Assembly: GCF_019218295.1 (NCBI RefSeq)
Contig: NZ_JAHUZF010000006.1
Location: forward strand, 1,364,001 to 1,428,000
DNA length: 64,000 nucleotides
Direction: 5' to 3'
From: Maritimibacter sp. DP1N21-5
GTDB taxonomy: Bacteria; Pseudomonadota; Alphaproteobacteria; Rhodobacterales; Rhodobacteraceae
The notes beneath the pieces are model-generated. The model saw only the letters and a program-made list of their open reading frames with translations, ran no database searches and was not told the DNA's origin. Position 1 is the stretch's first letter; every line of letters starts with the position of its first letter. Below, piece by piece: positions 17,211 through 26,125 of this stretch. Both the position numbers and the translations under genes were made by a program.

Positions 17211-17720
17211 TCAGGCTGCGCGCGAAGTCAGAACGTCGTCCACTTTCTGGGCCGCCGCGCGTTCGTCACCACCGGAGACGGCGGCCACTTCGCGGGTCAG
17301 CCGTTCCAGGGCTGCTTCATAGAGCTGGCGCTCGGAATAGGATTGCTCGCGCTGGTCGTCATTGCGATGCAGGTCGCGCACGACTTCCGCGATCGAGATC
17401 AGGTCACCCGAGTTGATCTTCTGTTCATACTCCTGGGCCCGGCGCGACCACATGGCGCGTTTCACGCGGGCCTTGCCCTTGAGCGTATCCATCGCCTTGG
17501 ACACCACATCCGGCGAGGACAGGCTGCGCATGCCCACCTCGGTCGCCTTGTCTGTCGGCACCCGCAACGTCATCTTGTCCTTCTCGAAAGAGATGACGAA
17601 GAGCTCCAGCGTCAGCCCGGCGATTTCCTGCTCCTCGATGGATACGATCTGGCCCACGCCATGCGCAGGATAAACGACGTATTCATTGGGACGGAATTCA
17701 AGCGTCTTGGCTTTGCTCAT
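17211..17720 (-). CDS. CarD family transcriptional regulator
   Basis: This 169-aa protein binds RNA polymerase beta and stabilises open promoter complexes in this family. The N-terminal Tudor-like interaction domain is visible (FRPNEYVVYPAHGVGQIVSIEEQEIAG, FVISFEKDKMTLRVP) and a helical C-terminal DNA-binding part follows (KARVKRAMWSRRAQEYEQKINSGDLISIAEVVRDL). In Rhodobacter sphaeroides, which lacks a T at -7 in many promoters, CarD is a major activator. It has its own candidate promoter and terminator here, separate from fdxA upstream. Confidence 0.93.
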   Translation of the reverse strand: MSKAKTLEFRPNEYVVYPAHGVGQIVSIEEQEIAGLTLELFVISFEKDKMTLRVPTDKATEVGMRSLSSPDVVSKAMDTLKGKARVKRAMWSRRAQEYEQKINSGDLISIAEVVRDLHRNDDQREQSYSERQLYEAALERLTREVAAVSGGDERAAAQKVDDVLTSRAA

Positions 17721-17894
17721 TTGGCGTTCTTCCTTTCAGAACCCGACTGGCCCGGGGACGGTCTCGCGGAGAGAAACAGAAGACGACGCGATTGGGACTA
17801 ATCCCAAGCGACACCACGTCCATGTCCGACGAAATTGCTCGCGCTAATGTATTCCCCAGCCGCGCAAGTCAGGCCTCTTGTTTCACAGCGAAGT

Positions 17895-17924
17895 TATATA
17901 TAGCGCAGAATCAGGCGATTTCAA
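17895..17924 (-). promoter_or_regulatory. Candidate sigma-70 promoter of carD
   Basis: On the minus strand TTGAAA (complement of 17919-17924) is followed after 16-18 nt by the overlapping TATATA hexamers at 17895-17902. This is the best -35/-10 pair in the 318-nt gap and would give a leader of about 170 nt before the carD ATG. The rest of that gap holds only the fdxA terminator. Confidence 0.5.
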
Positions 17925-17945
17925 AGCTCTGGCTTCAAAACGCGG

Positions 17946-17971
17946 AAAAAAACCGGCAAAAAGCGCCGGTT
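17946..17971 (-). terminator. Intrinsic terminator of fdxA
   Basis: On the minus strand AACCGGC - GCTTTTT - GCCGGTT forms a perfect 7-bp stem (17951-17957 with 17965-17971) followed by TTTTTCC. It lies about 70 nt beyond the fdxA stop and separates fdxA from carD. Confidence 0.8.
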
Positions 17972-18038
17972 TCCGCCGATCTGACCCGAGCTTGGGTCAA
18001 TCTGCCCGCCTTCGTCAACCCGCTACGCGCAATTCGCC

Positions 18039-18371
18039 TCAGCCGCCGGGCTTCTCCGAGAAGTACTTCTCAAGCTTGCCCTCTTCCCCGTTGCGCGCGT
18101 CGGCGTCCGGGAGCGGGTCTTTCTTCTCGATGATGACCGGCCAGATTTCCGCATACTTACGGTTGAACTCGACCCATTTCTCCGCGTCCGGCTCGGTATC
18201 CGGACGGATCGCATCAGCCGGGCACTCGGGTTCGCAGACGCCGCAATCAATGCATTCGTCGGGATGGATGACCAGCGTGTTCTCGCCCTCGTAGAAGCAG
18301 TCCACCGGGCAGACTTCCACGCAGTCGGTGAATTTGCAGGCGATACATTTGTCGTTGACGATATAGGTCAT
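18039..18371 (-). CDS. fdxA: 7Fe ferredoxin FdxA
   Basis: This 110-aa ferredoxin carries one 3Fe-4S and one 4Fe-4S cluster. Cysteines at 9, 17, 21, 40, 43, 46 and 50 (plus 12 and 25) fit the FdxA pattern: [17 protein letters not shown] and [12 protein letters not shown]. The C-terminal extension ([17 protein letters not shown]) is also typical. It follows the S4 protein gene by 56 nt on the same strand and ends in a terminator, so it is the last gene of the helicase operon. Confidence 0.96.
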   Translation of the reverse strand: MTYIVNDKCIACKFTDCVEVCPVDCFYEGENTLVIHPDECIDCGVCEPECPADAIRPDTEPDAEKWVEFNRKYAEIWPVIIEKKDPLPDADARNGEEGKLEKYFSEKPGG

Positions 18372-18427
18372 CGGACACCCCGGGGCTCAGTCGAATTTCT
18401 CGCGTCTGCCTATCGCCCCCCGCCGGA

Positions 18428-18805
18428 TCAATCAAGCCGGGTCGGATCATAAAGACGCGCGTTGCGACGATCTTTCCCGGTCGGGCGACCCTTTCCTTCA
18501 AAGGCCGGTGCTTTCGGAACATCCGCCTTCTCGGGGCTCATGTCTTGGTAAAGCGCCTGCGCTTCCGGTGCCGGTCCCCGACGTTCGGACAGGGCGAGAA
18601 CCCGGACCACCCGGATGCGCGACCCTTGGGGAAACGTCAGCACGTCCCCCGCCCCGATGGCCGTGGCGGGCTTGTCCACCTTGCCGGAGTTGACCCGCAG
18701 ATGCCCGCCCGCGATCACCTTGGTGGCGAGCCCCCGGGTCTTGAAGAACCGCGCGTGCCAAAGCCATTTGTCGGCCCGCATCGTCGCGCGCGGTTCAGTC
18801 GTCAT
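18428..18805 (-). CDS. S4-domain RNA-binding protein (Hsp15-like)
   Basis: This 125-aa protein begins with an S4 fold (MRADKWLWHARFFKTRGLATKVIAGGHLRVNSGKV, given here only as key residues) that binds structured RNA. Hsp15 relatives bind stalled 50S subunits with nascent chains. The C-terminal tail is basic (GKGRPTGKDRRNARLY). It starts 6 nt after the helicase stop, so the two RNA proteins are co-translated. The exact RNA target is unknown. Confidence 0.88.
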   Translation of the reverse strand: MTTEPRATMRADKWLWHARFFKTRGLATKVIAGGHLRVNSGKVDKPATAIGAGDVLTFPQGSRIRVVRVLALSERRGPAPEAQALYQDMSPEKADVPKAPAFEGKGRPTGKDRRNARLYDPTRLD

Positions 18806-18811
18806 GCCGTG

Positions 18812-21655
18812 TCACTTCTTGTCCCGAAGGCCCATGAGCGCCTGGGCGAAGGGGTTGTCCGGGTCGATGGCCTTTTCCTTCTTTGGCGGTCGCGCCGAGA
18901 AGGTCTTGGCCCCCTGGTCCTTGCCGCCCCCGGGGCCGCCCTTGCCTTTGGGGCCACCCTTGCGCGGGCCTTTGTTCTGGCCGCCATGACCCGGCTTGCC
19001 GCCTTCGCGACGCGGACCGCCGCCCTGACGCTGGCCACGACCTGCATTGCCCCGGTTCAGCCCGCCCCAAGTGAAGGTATAGAAGACCTCCGCCTCCGGC
19101 TCCGACGCCGCCTCTGGCGTCGCCTCGACTTCGGAGGCGCCTTCGGCACCCGGCTCGATTACGGGTTCGGGATCCGCCTCTGGCACGGCCTCGACCTCGG
19201 AGGTGCCTTCGACCGGGGTCTCGGCATCGGGCGTCTCGGGCGTCTCAGCAACGGGCGTCTCAGCGACCTGCGTGTCCGCCACGGGCTTCTCCTTCGCCCG
19301 CTCGCCGCGTTCGGCCTTGTAGCCAAGCCCCTGCATCAGGTCCGCGAACTGTTCGAGCGTCATGCCCGTGATCGACAGCATGTCAGGGTTCGCCTCGAAC
19401 CCGGCCCGGCTGTCCTTGGCCCGCAGCTGATCGGCGAGCCGTTCCAGCATGTCGATCCGAATCGCCCGTGCCCCGGCCTTGCGGTAACCAGACAGGGTAT
19501 AGACTTCGTCGTCGATCCCCTCGATCACCGGGATCGTCACCAGCCCCGCCGGCGGCGCCTCGGGAAACTCGTCGAGCCCGTTGAAGAGGCTCCAGAGTAC
19601 AAGCCGCAGCCGCGTCGGCGCGGGCTTCAGCATCAGGGGCAGGAAAATCGTGAACTGTCCGAAACGCACGCCATGCTTGCGCAGCATCCCGCGCGCATCC
19701 TGATCAAGGTCCTTGACCTCGCCCGCCACGGCGCCCCGCGGCACCACGCCCAGCGCTTCGACCAGACGGAAGGCGAAACCGCGCGGCAGACCGGTAAGCG
19801 CCTCGTCCTTCTGCATGGCGAGCATCGGCTCGAACAGCGCGGCCACCTTGCGGTCAATGAAATGCTGCAAGCGGCGCGTGACCTTGTCCGTCACATCCGT
19901 GCCCGCCTCGTCATCGACAAAGGCCTGCACGCGCGGGCGCAGAACGTCGTCGCCCTTGACGAGCTTGCCGACCGCATGTTCGCCCCACATGAGACCGCCC
20001 TGCTCGGTGAAATCCAGCTCGGTGTCCGGCGCATTGTAGAACCGATCCGCCCGCAGGTGGAACTCGGGCGCCAGCGCCTGAACGCTCGCCTGCCGCATCG
20101 CCTTCGCCTCTTCGGGCGAGGACGCGGCGTCCTGTTTGAACCGGAACCCTTCGAGCCGACCGACGAATTGATCCTCGACGGTCACCTCACCCTTTTCGTT
20201 CACCTGAGCCACCAAGCTCTCCTTCTGTTTCAACCGCCGCAAGAGCACGGACGTGCGCCGGTCGACAAATCTTTGCGTCAGCGCCGCGTGAAGTGCGTCT
20301 GACAGGCGGTCTTCTACCGCACGGGTTTCCCCGCGCCAATGGGCATCGTCCGCCAGCCAGCCCTTTCTTTGCGCGACATAGGTCCATGTCCGTATATAGG
20401 CCAGACGTTTCGACAATGTGTCGATGTCGCCATCGACGCGGTCGATCCGTTTCACCTGCCGGGCGAACCAGTCCTCTCGCACCTTTCCATGTTCGTGCAG
20501 GTCCGTGAAGAGCCCGGAGAGGAGACTGGCGTGTTCCTGCTGCGAAATGCCGCGAAAATCGGGCACCCGGCACACATCCCAGAGCAATTTGACGCTTTTC
20601 CCGTCACTCGCACGGGCCCGGATCACGGGGTCTGTCGCCAGATCCTTGAGCGCGAGCTGATCGTCCGCCTCCCGTGCACGGGTCAGCCATTCGTCGCTGA
20701 TCACCTCCTCGAGCGAGGCGATGAGCGCATCGACGCTGCCGAAGGTGAGGTCCGAGTTGCGCCAGTTGAGCTTCTTGAGCGGCGTGAAACTGTGAGAGGT
20801 GATCGCCTCCACGACCTCCGGCTCGAGCTCCTGCGCCTCGCCCGTCACGCCGAAAGACCCGTCCTGCATGTAACGCCCGGCCCGCCCTGCGATCTGGCCC
20901 AGTTCGTTGGGTGCAAGCCTGCGCATCCGTCGCCCGTCGAACTTGGTCAGCGCCGAGAAGGCCACATGCGTCACATCGAGATTGAGTCCCATCCCGATCG
21001 CATCGGTCGCGACAAGATAATCGACGTCGCCGTTCTGATAGAGCTCCACCTGCGCATTGCGCGTCCGGGGCGACAGCGCCCCCATGACCACGGCGACGCC
21101 GCCCTTCTGCCGGCGCATGAGCTCGGCAATCGCATAAAGGTTGTCGACCGAGAACCCCACGATGGCCGACCGACCCGGCATCCGGCTAATCTTCTTCGAT
21201 CCCGCGTAAGTCAACGTCGAAAACCGCTCGCGCCGCAGGAACTGCACCTTGGGCACCAGCGCCGCAATGGCCCCGCGCATGGTGTCCGAGCCCATGAAGA
21301 GCGTCTCGTGAAGCCCCCGCATGTGCAGAAGCCGGTCGGTGAACACATGCCCCCGCTCCGGGTCAGCGCACAACTGGATCTCGTCGATGGCGACGAAATC
21401 CGCGCCGATCCCTTCGGGCATCGCCTCGACCGTGGCGACCCAGTATTGCGCCCGCTCCGGCACGATCCGCTCTTCGCCCGTGACAAGCGCCACGACGTTG
21501 GGCCCGCGCAAGCTCACGATCCGGTCATAGACCTCGCGGGCAAGCAGACGCAGCGGAAGCCCGATCACCCCCGTGCGGTGGGCAAGCATCCGTTCAATGG
21601 CATAGTGAGTCTTGCCCGTATTCGTCGGGCCGAGAACGGCCGTAATCCCCGGCAT
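18812..21655 (-). CDS. SUV3-like ATP-dependent RNA helicase
   Basis: This 947-aa superfamily 2 helicase resembles mitochondrial SUV3 of the RNA degradosome. Walker A is GPTNTGKT at 9-16, the DExH-type motif II is DEIQ at 91-94 and motif VI is QIAGRAGR near 255. The middle is an alphaproteobacteria-type helical region. Residues from about 790 form an acidic low-complexity part with repeated AETP units, then a Gly/Arg/Lys-rich RGG-like tail that suits RNA binding. It lies in an operon with the TPR, S4 and ferredoxin genes. A role in RNA turnover is inferred from the family. Confidence 0.88.
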   Translation of the reverse strand: MPGITAVLGPTNTGKTHYAIERMLAHRTGVIGLPLRLLAREVYDRIVSLRGPNVVALVTGEERIVPERAQYWVATVEAMPEGIGADFVAIDEIQLCADPERGHVFTDRLLHMRGLHETLFMGSDTMRGAIAALVPKVQFLRRERFSTLTYAGSKKISRMPGRSAIVGFSVDNLYAIAELMRRQKGGVAVVMGALSPRTRNAQVELYQNGDVDYLVATDAIGMGLNLDVTHVAFSALTKFDGRRMRRLAPNELGQIAGRAGRYMQDGSFGVTGEAQELEPEVVEAITSHSFTPLKKLNWRNSDLTFGSVDALIASLEEVISDEWLTRAREADDQLALKDLATDPVIRARASDGKSVKLLWDVCRVPDFRGISQQEHASLLSGLFTDLHEHGKVREDWFARQVKRIDRVDGDIDTLSKRLAYIRTWTYVAQRKGWLADDAHWRGETRAVEDRLSDALHAALTQRFVDRRTSVLLRRLKQKESLVAQVNEKGEVTVEDQFVGRLEGFRFKQDAASSPEEAKAMRQASVQALAPEFHLRADRFYNAPDTELDFTEQGGLMWGEHAVGKLVKGDDVLRPRVQAFVDDEAGTDVTDKVTRRLQHFIDRKVAALFEPMLAMQKDEALTGLPRGFAFRLVEALGVVPRGAVAGEVKDLDQDARGMLRKHGVRFGQFTIFLPLMLKPAPTRLRLVLWSLFNGLDEFPEAPPAGLVTIPVIEGIDDEVYTLSGYRKAGARAIRIDMLERLADQLRAKDSRAGFEANPDMLSITGMTLEQFADLMQGLGYKAERGERAKEKPVADTQVAETPVAETPETPDAETPVEGTSEVEAVPEADPEPVIEPGAEGASEVEATPEAASEPEAEVFYTFTWGGLNRGNAGRGQRQGGGPRREGGKPGHGGQNKGPRKGGPKGKGGPGGGKDQGAKTFSARPPKKEKAIDPDNPFAQALMGLRDKK

Positions 21656-21673
21656 AAGGCCCCCTTTGGCCCC

Positions 21674-22222
21674 TTAGATCGCGCTGCCTTCAAGCTCGCG
21701 CTCGAGACGTTCCACCGCCTCTCTTAAGTTGGGACGCTGGGGATGTATAGCAAGAGCGGCGCGGTAGGCTTCGAGCGCGGCGTCCTGGTCACCGATCTTT
21801 TCGAGGATCAGCGCAAGTCCGGACAGGGCCCCGAAATGACGCGGCTCAAGTTCGAGCGTGCGCGCGATGTCGGCAATCGAGGGACCGACGAGCCCCGCCG
21901 CGTAATAGGCCGTCGCCCGCGCGTTCCAGCCTTCGGCGAACTCCGGCGCGTTCTCGACGAGCGCGGTCAGGTGCTCGATGGCCACGTCGGTGTTCTCCGT
22001 GCCCATGGCCGCGCGCCCGCGATTGAGCAGAAGGTCCATCGTGGGCGACCCGGACCGGGACCATTCCGTCCAGATCTTGTCCTCGATCTGCTCCCAGGAT
22101 GTAGCGTCCGCCGCCTTGAGGGCCTCGAACAACTCATCGAGCCGCGCCTCATCCGCCTGTGACTGCCGGGGAAGCACAAGGGTCAGGGCCAGAAGCATAA
22201 GACAAAGGTAAAGCCAGCGCAT
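21674..22222 (-). CDS. Exported TPR-repeat protein
   Basis: This protein of about 182 aa has a signal peptide (MRWLYLCLMLLALTLVLP, cleavage likely after SQA) followed by helical TPR repeats (MDLLLNRGRAAMGTENTDVAIEHL, WNARATAYYAAGLVGPSIADIA, GALSGLALILEKIGDQDAALEA). It probably mediates protein contacts in the periplasm. The start is uncertain: 22222, or 22243 with seven more residues. It lies 18 nt before the helicase gene on the same strand. Confidence 0.8.
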   Translation of the reverse strand: MRWLYLCLMLLALTLVLPRQSQADEARLDELFEALKAADATSWEQIEDKIWTEWSRSGSPTMDLLLNRGRAAMGTENTDVAIEHLTALVENAPEFAEGWNARATAYYAAGLVGPSIADIARTLELEPRHFGALSGLALILEKIGDQDAALEAYRAALAIHPQRPNLREAVERLERELEGSAI

Positions 22223-22471
22223 GGTCTCAGGATAGCGCCTCATGGCGCGCCGGGAAATCACCTTCTTGGGATCGCCACACTATCGCGAATTTATCAACCT
22301 TAACAAAGCGTTGATCCCGCGAACCCATTCCCCGCGGGGAAGATTCGGCCGCCGGCGGGCACCGCACAAGGCCACGAGAGACCATGGTGAAACCCTTTCC
22401 ACCCATTTCCGCCATTCCCACACGTCACACCCCGCTTTCCCCGGTTCCCCCGCTCCGGCAAAATCGCTAGC

Positions 22472-22489
22472 TTGACGGCAACGTAAACG
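22472..22489 (+). promoter_or_regulatory. Candidate LiuR/MerR-type operator upstream of SCP2 gene
   Basis: The sequence TTGACGGCAACGTAAACG resembles the ACGTAAAC-type sites of LiuR regulators, which control branched-chain amino acid and fatty acid catabolism in proteobacteria. It lies 51 nt before the ATG of a lipid-binding protein gene. TTGACG could equally be a -35 element. The match is by eye and imperfect on its left half. Confidence 0.35.
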
Positions 22490-22539
22490 GGCATGGGCCC
22501 GCACGTCAGACCGAACATATAGGAAAGAGAGACAGACAT

Positions 22540-22830
22540 ATGAGCGCAGTGATCGACGCGGCCGTTGCCGCCCTGAACGCCAAACTCGAAGGCGAAGGTT
22601 TCGACGGCTCCGCGAAATTCGTGATCGAGGGCGAAGGCGCCGTCATCGTGGACGGCACCGGCGCTCATGCGGGCGAGGAAGACACCGATGTCACCCTCAC
22701 CGCTTCGCAGGATACCTTCGAGGCGATGATGGCGGGCGACCTGAACCCCACCGCTGCCTTCATGTCGGGCAAGCTCACGATCGACGGCGACATGGGCGCC
22801 GCCATGAAGCTGGGCGCCGTCCTGGCCTGA
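22540..22830 (+). CDS. SCP2 sterol/lipid-binding domain protein
   Basis: This 96-aa protein is a single SCP2 domain with the pattern IEGEGAVIVDG...DVTLTASQDTFEAMMAGDLNPTAAFMSGKLTIDGDMGAAMKL (key residues only), which forms a hydrophobic lipid or acyl-CoA tunnel. Stand-alone SCP2 proteins in bacteria are thought to carry lipids. A GGAAAGAGAGA stretch precedes the ATG. It is followed after 5 nt by the alpha/beta hydrolase gene, so a shared lipid role is likely. Confidence 0.93.
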   Translation: MSAVIDAAVAALNAKLEGEGFDGSAKFVIEGEGAVIVDGTGAHAGEEDTDVTLTASQDTFEAMMAGDLNPTAAFMSGKLTIDGDMGAAMKLGAVLA

Positions 22831-22835
22831 CACCC

Positions 22836-23777
22836 ATGAAAGCCGCCCCCCTCTACGACGACATCGCCCGTGGTCCCGCGGGGGGCAAGGCCTGGTGGCT
22901 CGACTGCCCCGACGGGCTCAGGATCCGTCTGGGCCATTGGCCCGCGAGCACGGAGGGGCGCAAAGGCACCGTGCTGCTGTTTCCCGGCCGCACCGAATAC
23001 ATCGAGAAATATGGACCTGCCGCCGTGGCCTTCACCGGCGCAGGCTTCGACATGATCTCGGTCGACTGGCGCGGACAGGGGATCGCCGACCGCGCCGCAG
23101 CGGAACGGCTCCTGGGGCACGTCGGCCATTTTGACGAATATCAGATCGACGTGGACCGGGTCATGGCCGCCGTGGAGGACCTGGGCCTGCCCAAGCCCTA
23201 CTACCTCATCGGCCACTCCATGGGCGGCGCCATCGGGTTGCGGGCGCTTCACCGCAACCTCCCGGTGAACGCCGCCGTCTTTTCCGCCCCCATGTGGGGC
23301 ATCGGCCTCTCAACCTTCCTGCGCCCGGTCGCCTGGAGCCTGTCGTGGCTGTCGCATTCCATCGGTCGCGGCCTCTCCCAAGCCCCCTCGACGGCGCGCG
23401 AAAGCTATGTCCAGATCGCGCCTTTCGAGGACAACCAGCTGACCAAGGACCGCGAGATGTGGGACTTCATGGTCGGCCAACTCGCCGCGCACCCTGATCT
23501 CGCCCTTGGCGGACCCTCGGTGACCTGGCTCTACACGGCGCTCCGCGAATGCGCCTCGCTCGGTCGCATGCCGGCCCCGGCCACCCCGACGCTCACCTTC
23601 CTCGGTGCCGACGAACGCATCGTCGCCACCGAACCCGTCCATGCCCTCATGGGCCGCTGGCAGAACGGTCAACTCATCATCGTCCCGAATGCCGAGCACG
23701 AGATCATGATGGAAGTCCCCGCCACCCGCGAAGACTTCTACGCGCGCAGCATCGCGCATTTCGAAACGCACGCCTGA
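22836..23777 (+). CDS. Alpha/beta hydrolase, lysophospholipase-like
   Basis: This 313-aa serine hydrolase is of the monoglyceride lipase / lysophospholipase L2 type. The nucleophile elbow GHSMGG has Ser at residue 128; the oxyanion region is LFPGRTEYIEKYG; the likely acid and base are in TFLGADERIVATEP and NAEHEIMME. There is no signal peptide, so it should be cytoplasmic. It is co-transcribed with the SCP2 gene upstream. Substrate inferred: lysophospholipids or monoacylglycerols. Confidence 0.9.
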   Translation: MKAAPLYDDIARGPAGGKAWWLDCPDGLRIRLGHWPASTEGRKGTVLLFPGRTEYIEKYGPAAVAFTGAGFDMISVDWRGQGIADRAAAERLLGHVGHFDEYQIDVDRVMAAVEDLGLPKPYYLIGHSMGGAIGLRALHRNLPVNAAVFSAPMWGIGLSTFLRPVAWSLSWLSHSIGRGLSQAPSTARESYVQIAPFEDNQLTKDREMWDFMVGQLAAHPDLALGGPSVTWLYTALRECASLGRMPAPATPTLTFLGADERIVATEPVHALMGRWQNGQLIIVPNAEHEIMMEVPATREDFYARSIAHFETHA

Positions 23778-23816
23778 ACCATCGACGTAAACGACGCGTG
23801 TATTACTCTAAGGCGG

Positions 23817-23869
23817 CCCTCTTCTCTGGTCCTTAAATATCCCGGGGGTGTGGGGGCAGAGCCCCCACT
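23817..23869 (+). repeat. Intergenic 3'-end repeat, copy 1, with GC hairpin
   Basis: After the hydrolase stop comes CTTCTCTGG, then the core TCCTTAAATATCC (23830-23842), a G-run, and a perfect hairpin GTGGGGGC-AGA-GCCCCCAC (23850-23868). The same layout occurs at four other places in the window. No T-run follows, so it could slow polymerase or protect RNA 3' ends rather than act as a classic terminator. Confidence 0.6.
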
Positions 23870-23905
23870 CGGTCGACGCGGACGACGTCCGCGGCGAAAC
23901 CCGAT

Positions 23906-24817
23906 CTAGTGTGCCGGCTTGATGAAAGTCCCGTTGCGCAGGTCCCGCACCGCCTGCTGGATCTCGGCCTGGGTGTTCATGACGATCGGCCCATGCCAGG
24001 CGACCGGCTCCTCGATCGGCGCGCCCGAGACCAGAAGGAACCGCACGCCCTCTTCGCCCGCCTGCACCACCACCTCGTCGCCCGACCCGAAGCGCACCAC
24101 TGTGCGGTTGCCCGACAGGTCGCGGATGTTGACCTCCTGCCCCATCACTTCCTTCTCGAGCAGCACGCCCGACGGGTCCGAGGCATCGACAAAGGCCGCA
24201 GAGCCCTGGAACACATAGGCAAAGGCCCTACGATAGGTGTCGATCCTGAACCTCTTCCTGACGCCCGCGGGCACCGTCACGTCCAGATACTGCGGATCGG
24301 CGGCGACCCCGTCCACAGGACCCTTGGCGCCCCAGAACTCGCCCGCGATCACCCGAACCGTCACGCCGTCGTCATCCGTCACCTCGGGGATCGCCCCCGA
24401 CTTGATGTCCTGATACCGCGGCGCGGTCATCTTGAGGCTCGACGGCAGGTTCCCCCACAACTGAAAGCCATGCATCTGGCCCTTGAAGTTTCCCTTGGGC
24501 ATCTCCTGGTGCATGATCCCCGATCCAGCGGTCATCCACTGGATGTCGCCTGCCCCGAGCGTGCCGGTGTTGCCAAGGCTGTCACCATGCTCGACCGAGC
24601 CCTCGAGCACATAGGTGATCGTCTCGATCCCCCGATGCGGGTGCCAGGGAAATCCGCGCATGTAATCGCCGGGATGGTCGCCCCGGAAGTCATCGAACAT
24701 CAGGAAGGGATCGAAGGCCTCGGGATCGCCGAAGCCGAAACCACGATGCAGGCGCACGCCGGCGCCTTCCATGGTGGGCTGGGCCTTGTCGGCCGAGAGA
24801 ACAGGACGAATGGACAT
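23906..24817 (-). CDS. Pirin family protein
   Basis: This 303-aa bicupin is of the pirin type. The metal-binding cupin motif is seen as PWHPHRGIETITYVLEGSVEHGDS (key residues), with further conserved IQWMTAGSGIMHQEM. A C-terminal pirin domain follows (FVDASDPSGVLLEKEVM...FLLVSGAPIEEPVAWHGPIVMN). Bacterial pirins include quercetinases and redox regulators; the exact role here is not known. ATG 24817 has GGAGA upstream. Confidence 0.92.
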   Translation of the reverse strand: MSIRPVLSADKAQPTMEGAGVRLHRGFGFGDPEAFDPFLMFDDFRGDHPGDYMRGFPWHPHRGIETITYVLEGSVEHGDSLGNTGTLGAGDIQWMTAGSGIMHQEMPKGNFKGQMHGFQLWGNLPSSLKMTAPRYQDIKSGAIPEVTDDDGVTVRVIAGEFWGAKGPVDGVAADPQYLDVTVPAGVRKRFRIDTYRRAFAYVFQGSAAFVDASDPSGVLLEKEVMGQEVNIRDLSGNRTVVRFGSGDEVVVQAGEEGVRFLLVSGAPIEEPVAWHGPIVMNTQAEIQQAVRDLRNGTFIKPAH

Positions 24818-24918
24818 GGGTGTCTCCTTTCGTCTCACAAGATAGGCTTTGGCGCCCCACGGATCAATCGCACAGGGACGGCCGAAATCAAGGCCAGGTG
24901 TTCACCAACGCGCAGAAA

Positions 24919-25572
24919 TCAGCAGACCGTCATCCAGCACAGCTTGGGCGCGAAACGCGGCTCGGTGATCACGATGTCCACGAAGGTGCGTGGCTTGATG
25001 TAGCCCCACCCCGCCGGATAGTCGATCGAGGTGCTTCTGGACGCCGGTGTCCAGAGCATCGTGGGCACGAACGGCGGATAGTAATCGACCGAAGTCTCGA
25101 CGATGAGCGCCCGTTCCCCCTGCGCCAGCAGCGGGACCGCATGGGCGATCTTCGTGCGCATGGTCTGGGTCGTGTAGACCGGCTTGTTGTCCGTCGAATG
25201 CGACCAGTCGACGTGGAGCTGGCGCGTCTCGTTGTTGGTGCAATTCGCGTTGCAATAGACCTGCGTCACCCGCATCCAGGTGGAATTGCCGCCCTGCGTC
25301 AGGTAGCGAAACACGCTCTCCGCGCCGTTCAGATAAGCCTGGTTGATGGGATTACCTTCGCGCGACAGAAGATCCGAAATCGCGTAGTTGCCCTTGAGCG
25401 AGATATTCTTGGCCCGGTACACGTCGAAGACAGTGAAGGTGAAGAGAAACCCCCACAAGAGAACCGGGATGATAAGGACGGCCTCGACTGAAAGGCTCGC
25501 GCTCTCGCTCCCGCGGAACGCAGCAATCAGGGACCGGAGGCGGTGACCCGCGGGAAAAGAAGGAACAGGCAT
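24919..25572 (-). CDS. TadE-like pseudopilin / Tad assembly protein
   Basis: This 217-aa protein has a short cytoplasmic start and one N-terminal membrane segment (VEAVLIIPVLLWGFLFTFTVF) preceded by SESASLSVEA, the layout of TadE/TadF minor pilins. The rest is predicted outside the membrane, with cysteines near VYCNANC. It is the third gene of a minus-strand tadG-tadE-tadE set. No other Tad secretion genes (cpaB-F) lie in this window. Confidence 0.85.
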   Translation of the reverse strand: MPVPSFPAGHRLRSLIAAFRGSESASLSVEAVLIIPVLLWGFLFTFTVFDVYRAKNISLKGNYAISDLLSREGNPINQAYLNGAESVFRYLTQGGNSTWMRVTQVYCNANCTNNETRQLHVDWSHSTDNKPVYTTQTMRTKIAHAVPLLAQGERALIVETSVDYYPPFVPTMLWTPASRSTSIDYPAGWGYIKPRTFVDIVITEPRFAPKLCWMTVC

Positions 25573-25584
25573 CTCCGGGCTACC

Positions 25585-26124
25585 TCACGGTTCGTTCACG
25601 AAAGTCGACGCGGCAGCGATGTTGTAGCCGCCAGAGGCATCCAGCGGCAGGCCCATGACCCAGGGGGTCGTGGCGAAGAAGGGGTCGAGCACGGTGCAGG
25701 CGCGCACGATCATCACGTCGTTGGCCTGGCCGAAGTTCACGTTCATCGCCGGCTGGATCTCGGCGTTCCGGTCCACGCAGGCGATGGTGTTGGCCGGGAA
25801 CTGCCATGTCGAGGTCGAAATCGGCGTCAGCTCGATCGTCGTGGCCGCGATGCAGTCCGGAAAGATCAACGTGCCGTTGCAGATATGGTCACGCAGCTCC
25901 GCCGCCGTCTTGGGCGCGAGCGTGCCCAACCGCAATTGCCGCACCGAGATATCCAGCGCGCGTTCGAGCAGAACCGACCGCGCGAGGTAGATCGAGATTT
26001 CGAACGCCGAAAGAAAGAGCGTCATGATCGCAGGAAACAGGATCACGAACTCGATCGTCGCGTTGCCCTCTTCCCGTTTCCAGATCTGCCCGATCCGTTT
26101 CTTGATGCCTGCCCCACGTCTCAT
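25585..26124 (-). CDS. TadE family minor pilin
   Basis: This 179-aa protein contains EEGNATIEFVILFPAIMTLFLSAFEISI, the classic TadE motif, in which the conserved Glu lies just after the prepilin processing region and is followed by a membrane helix. Three cysteines lie in the extracytoplasmic part. It starts one base after the tadG stop and precedes another TadE-like gene by 12 nt. Confidence 0.9.
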   Translation of the reverse strand: MRRGAGIKKRIGQIWKREEGNATIEFVILFPAIMTLFLSAFEISIYLARSVLLERALDISVRQLRLGTLAPKTAAELRDHICNGTLIFPDCIAATTIELTPISTSTWQFPANTIACVDRNAEIQPAMNVNFGQANDVMIVRACTVLDPFFATTPWVMGLPLDASGGYNIAAASTFVNEP

Positions 26125-26125
26125 G

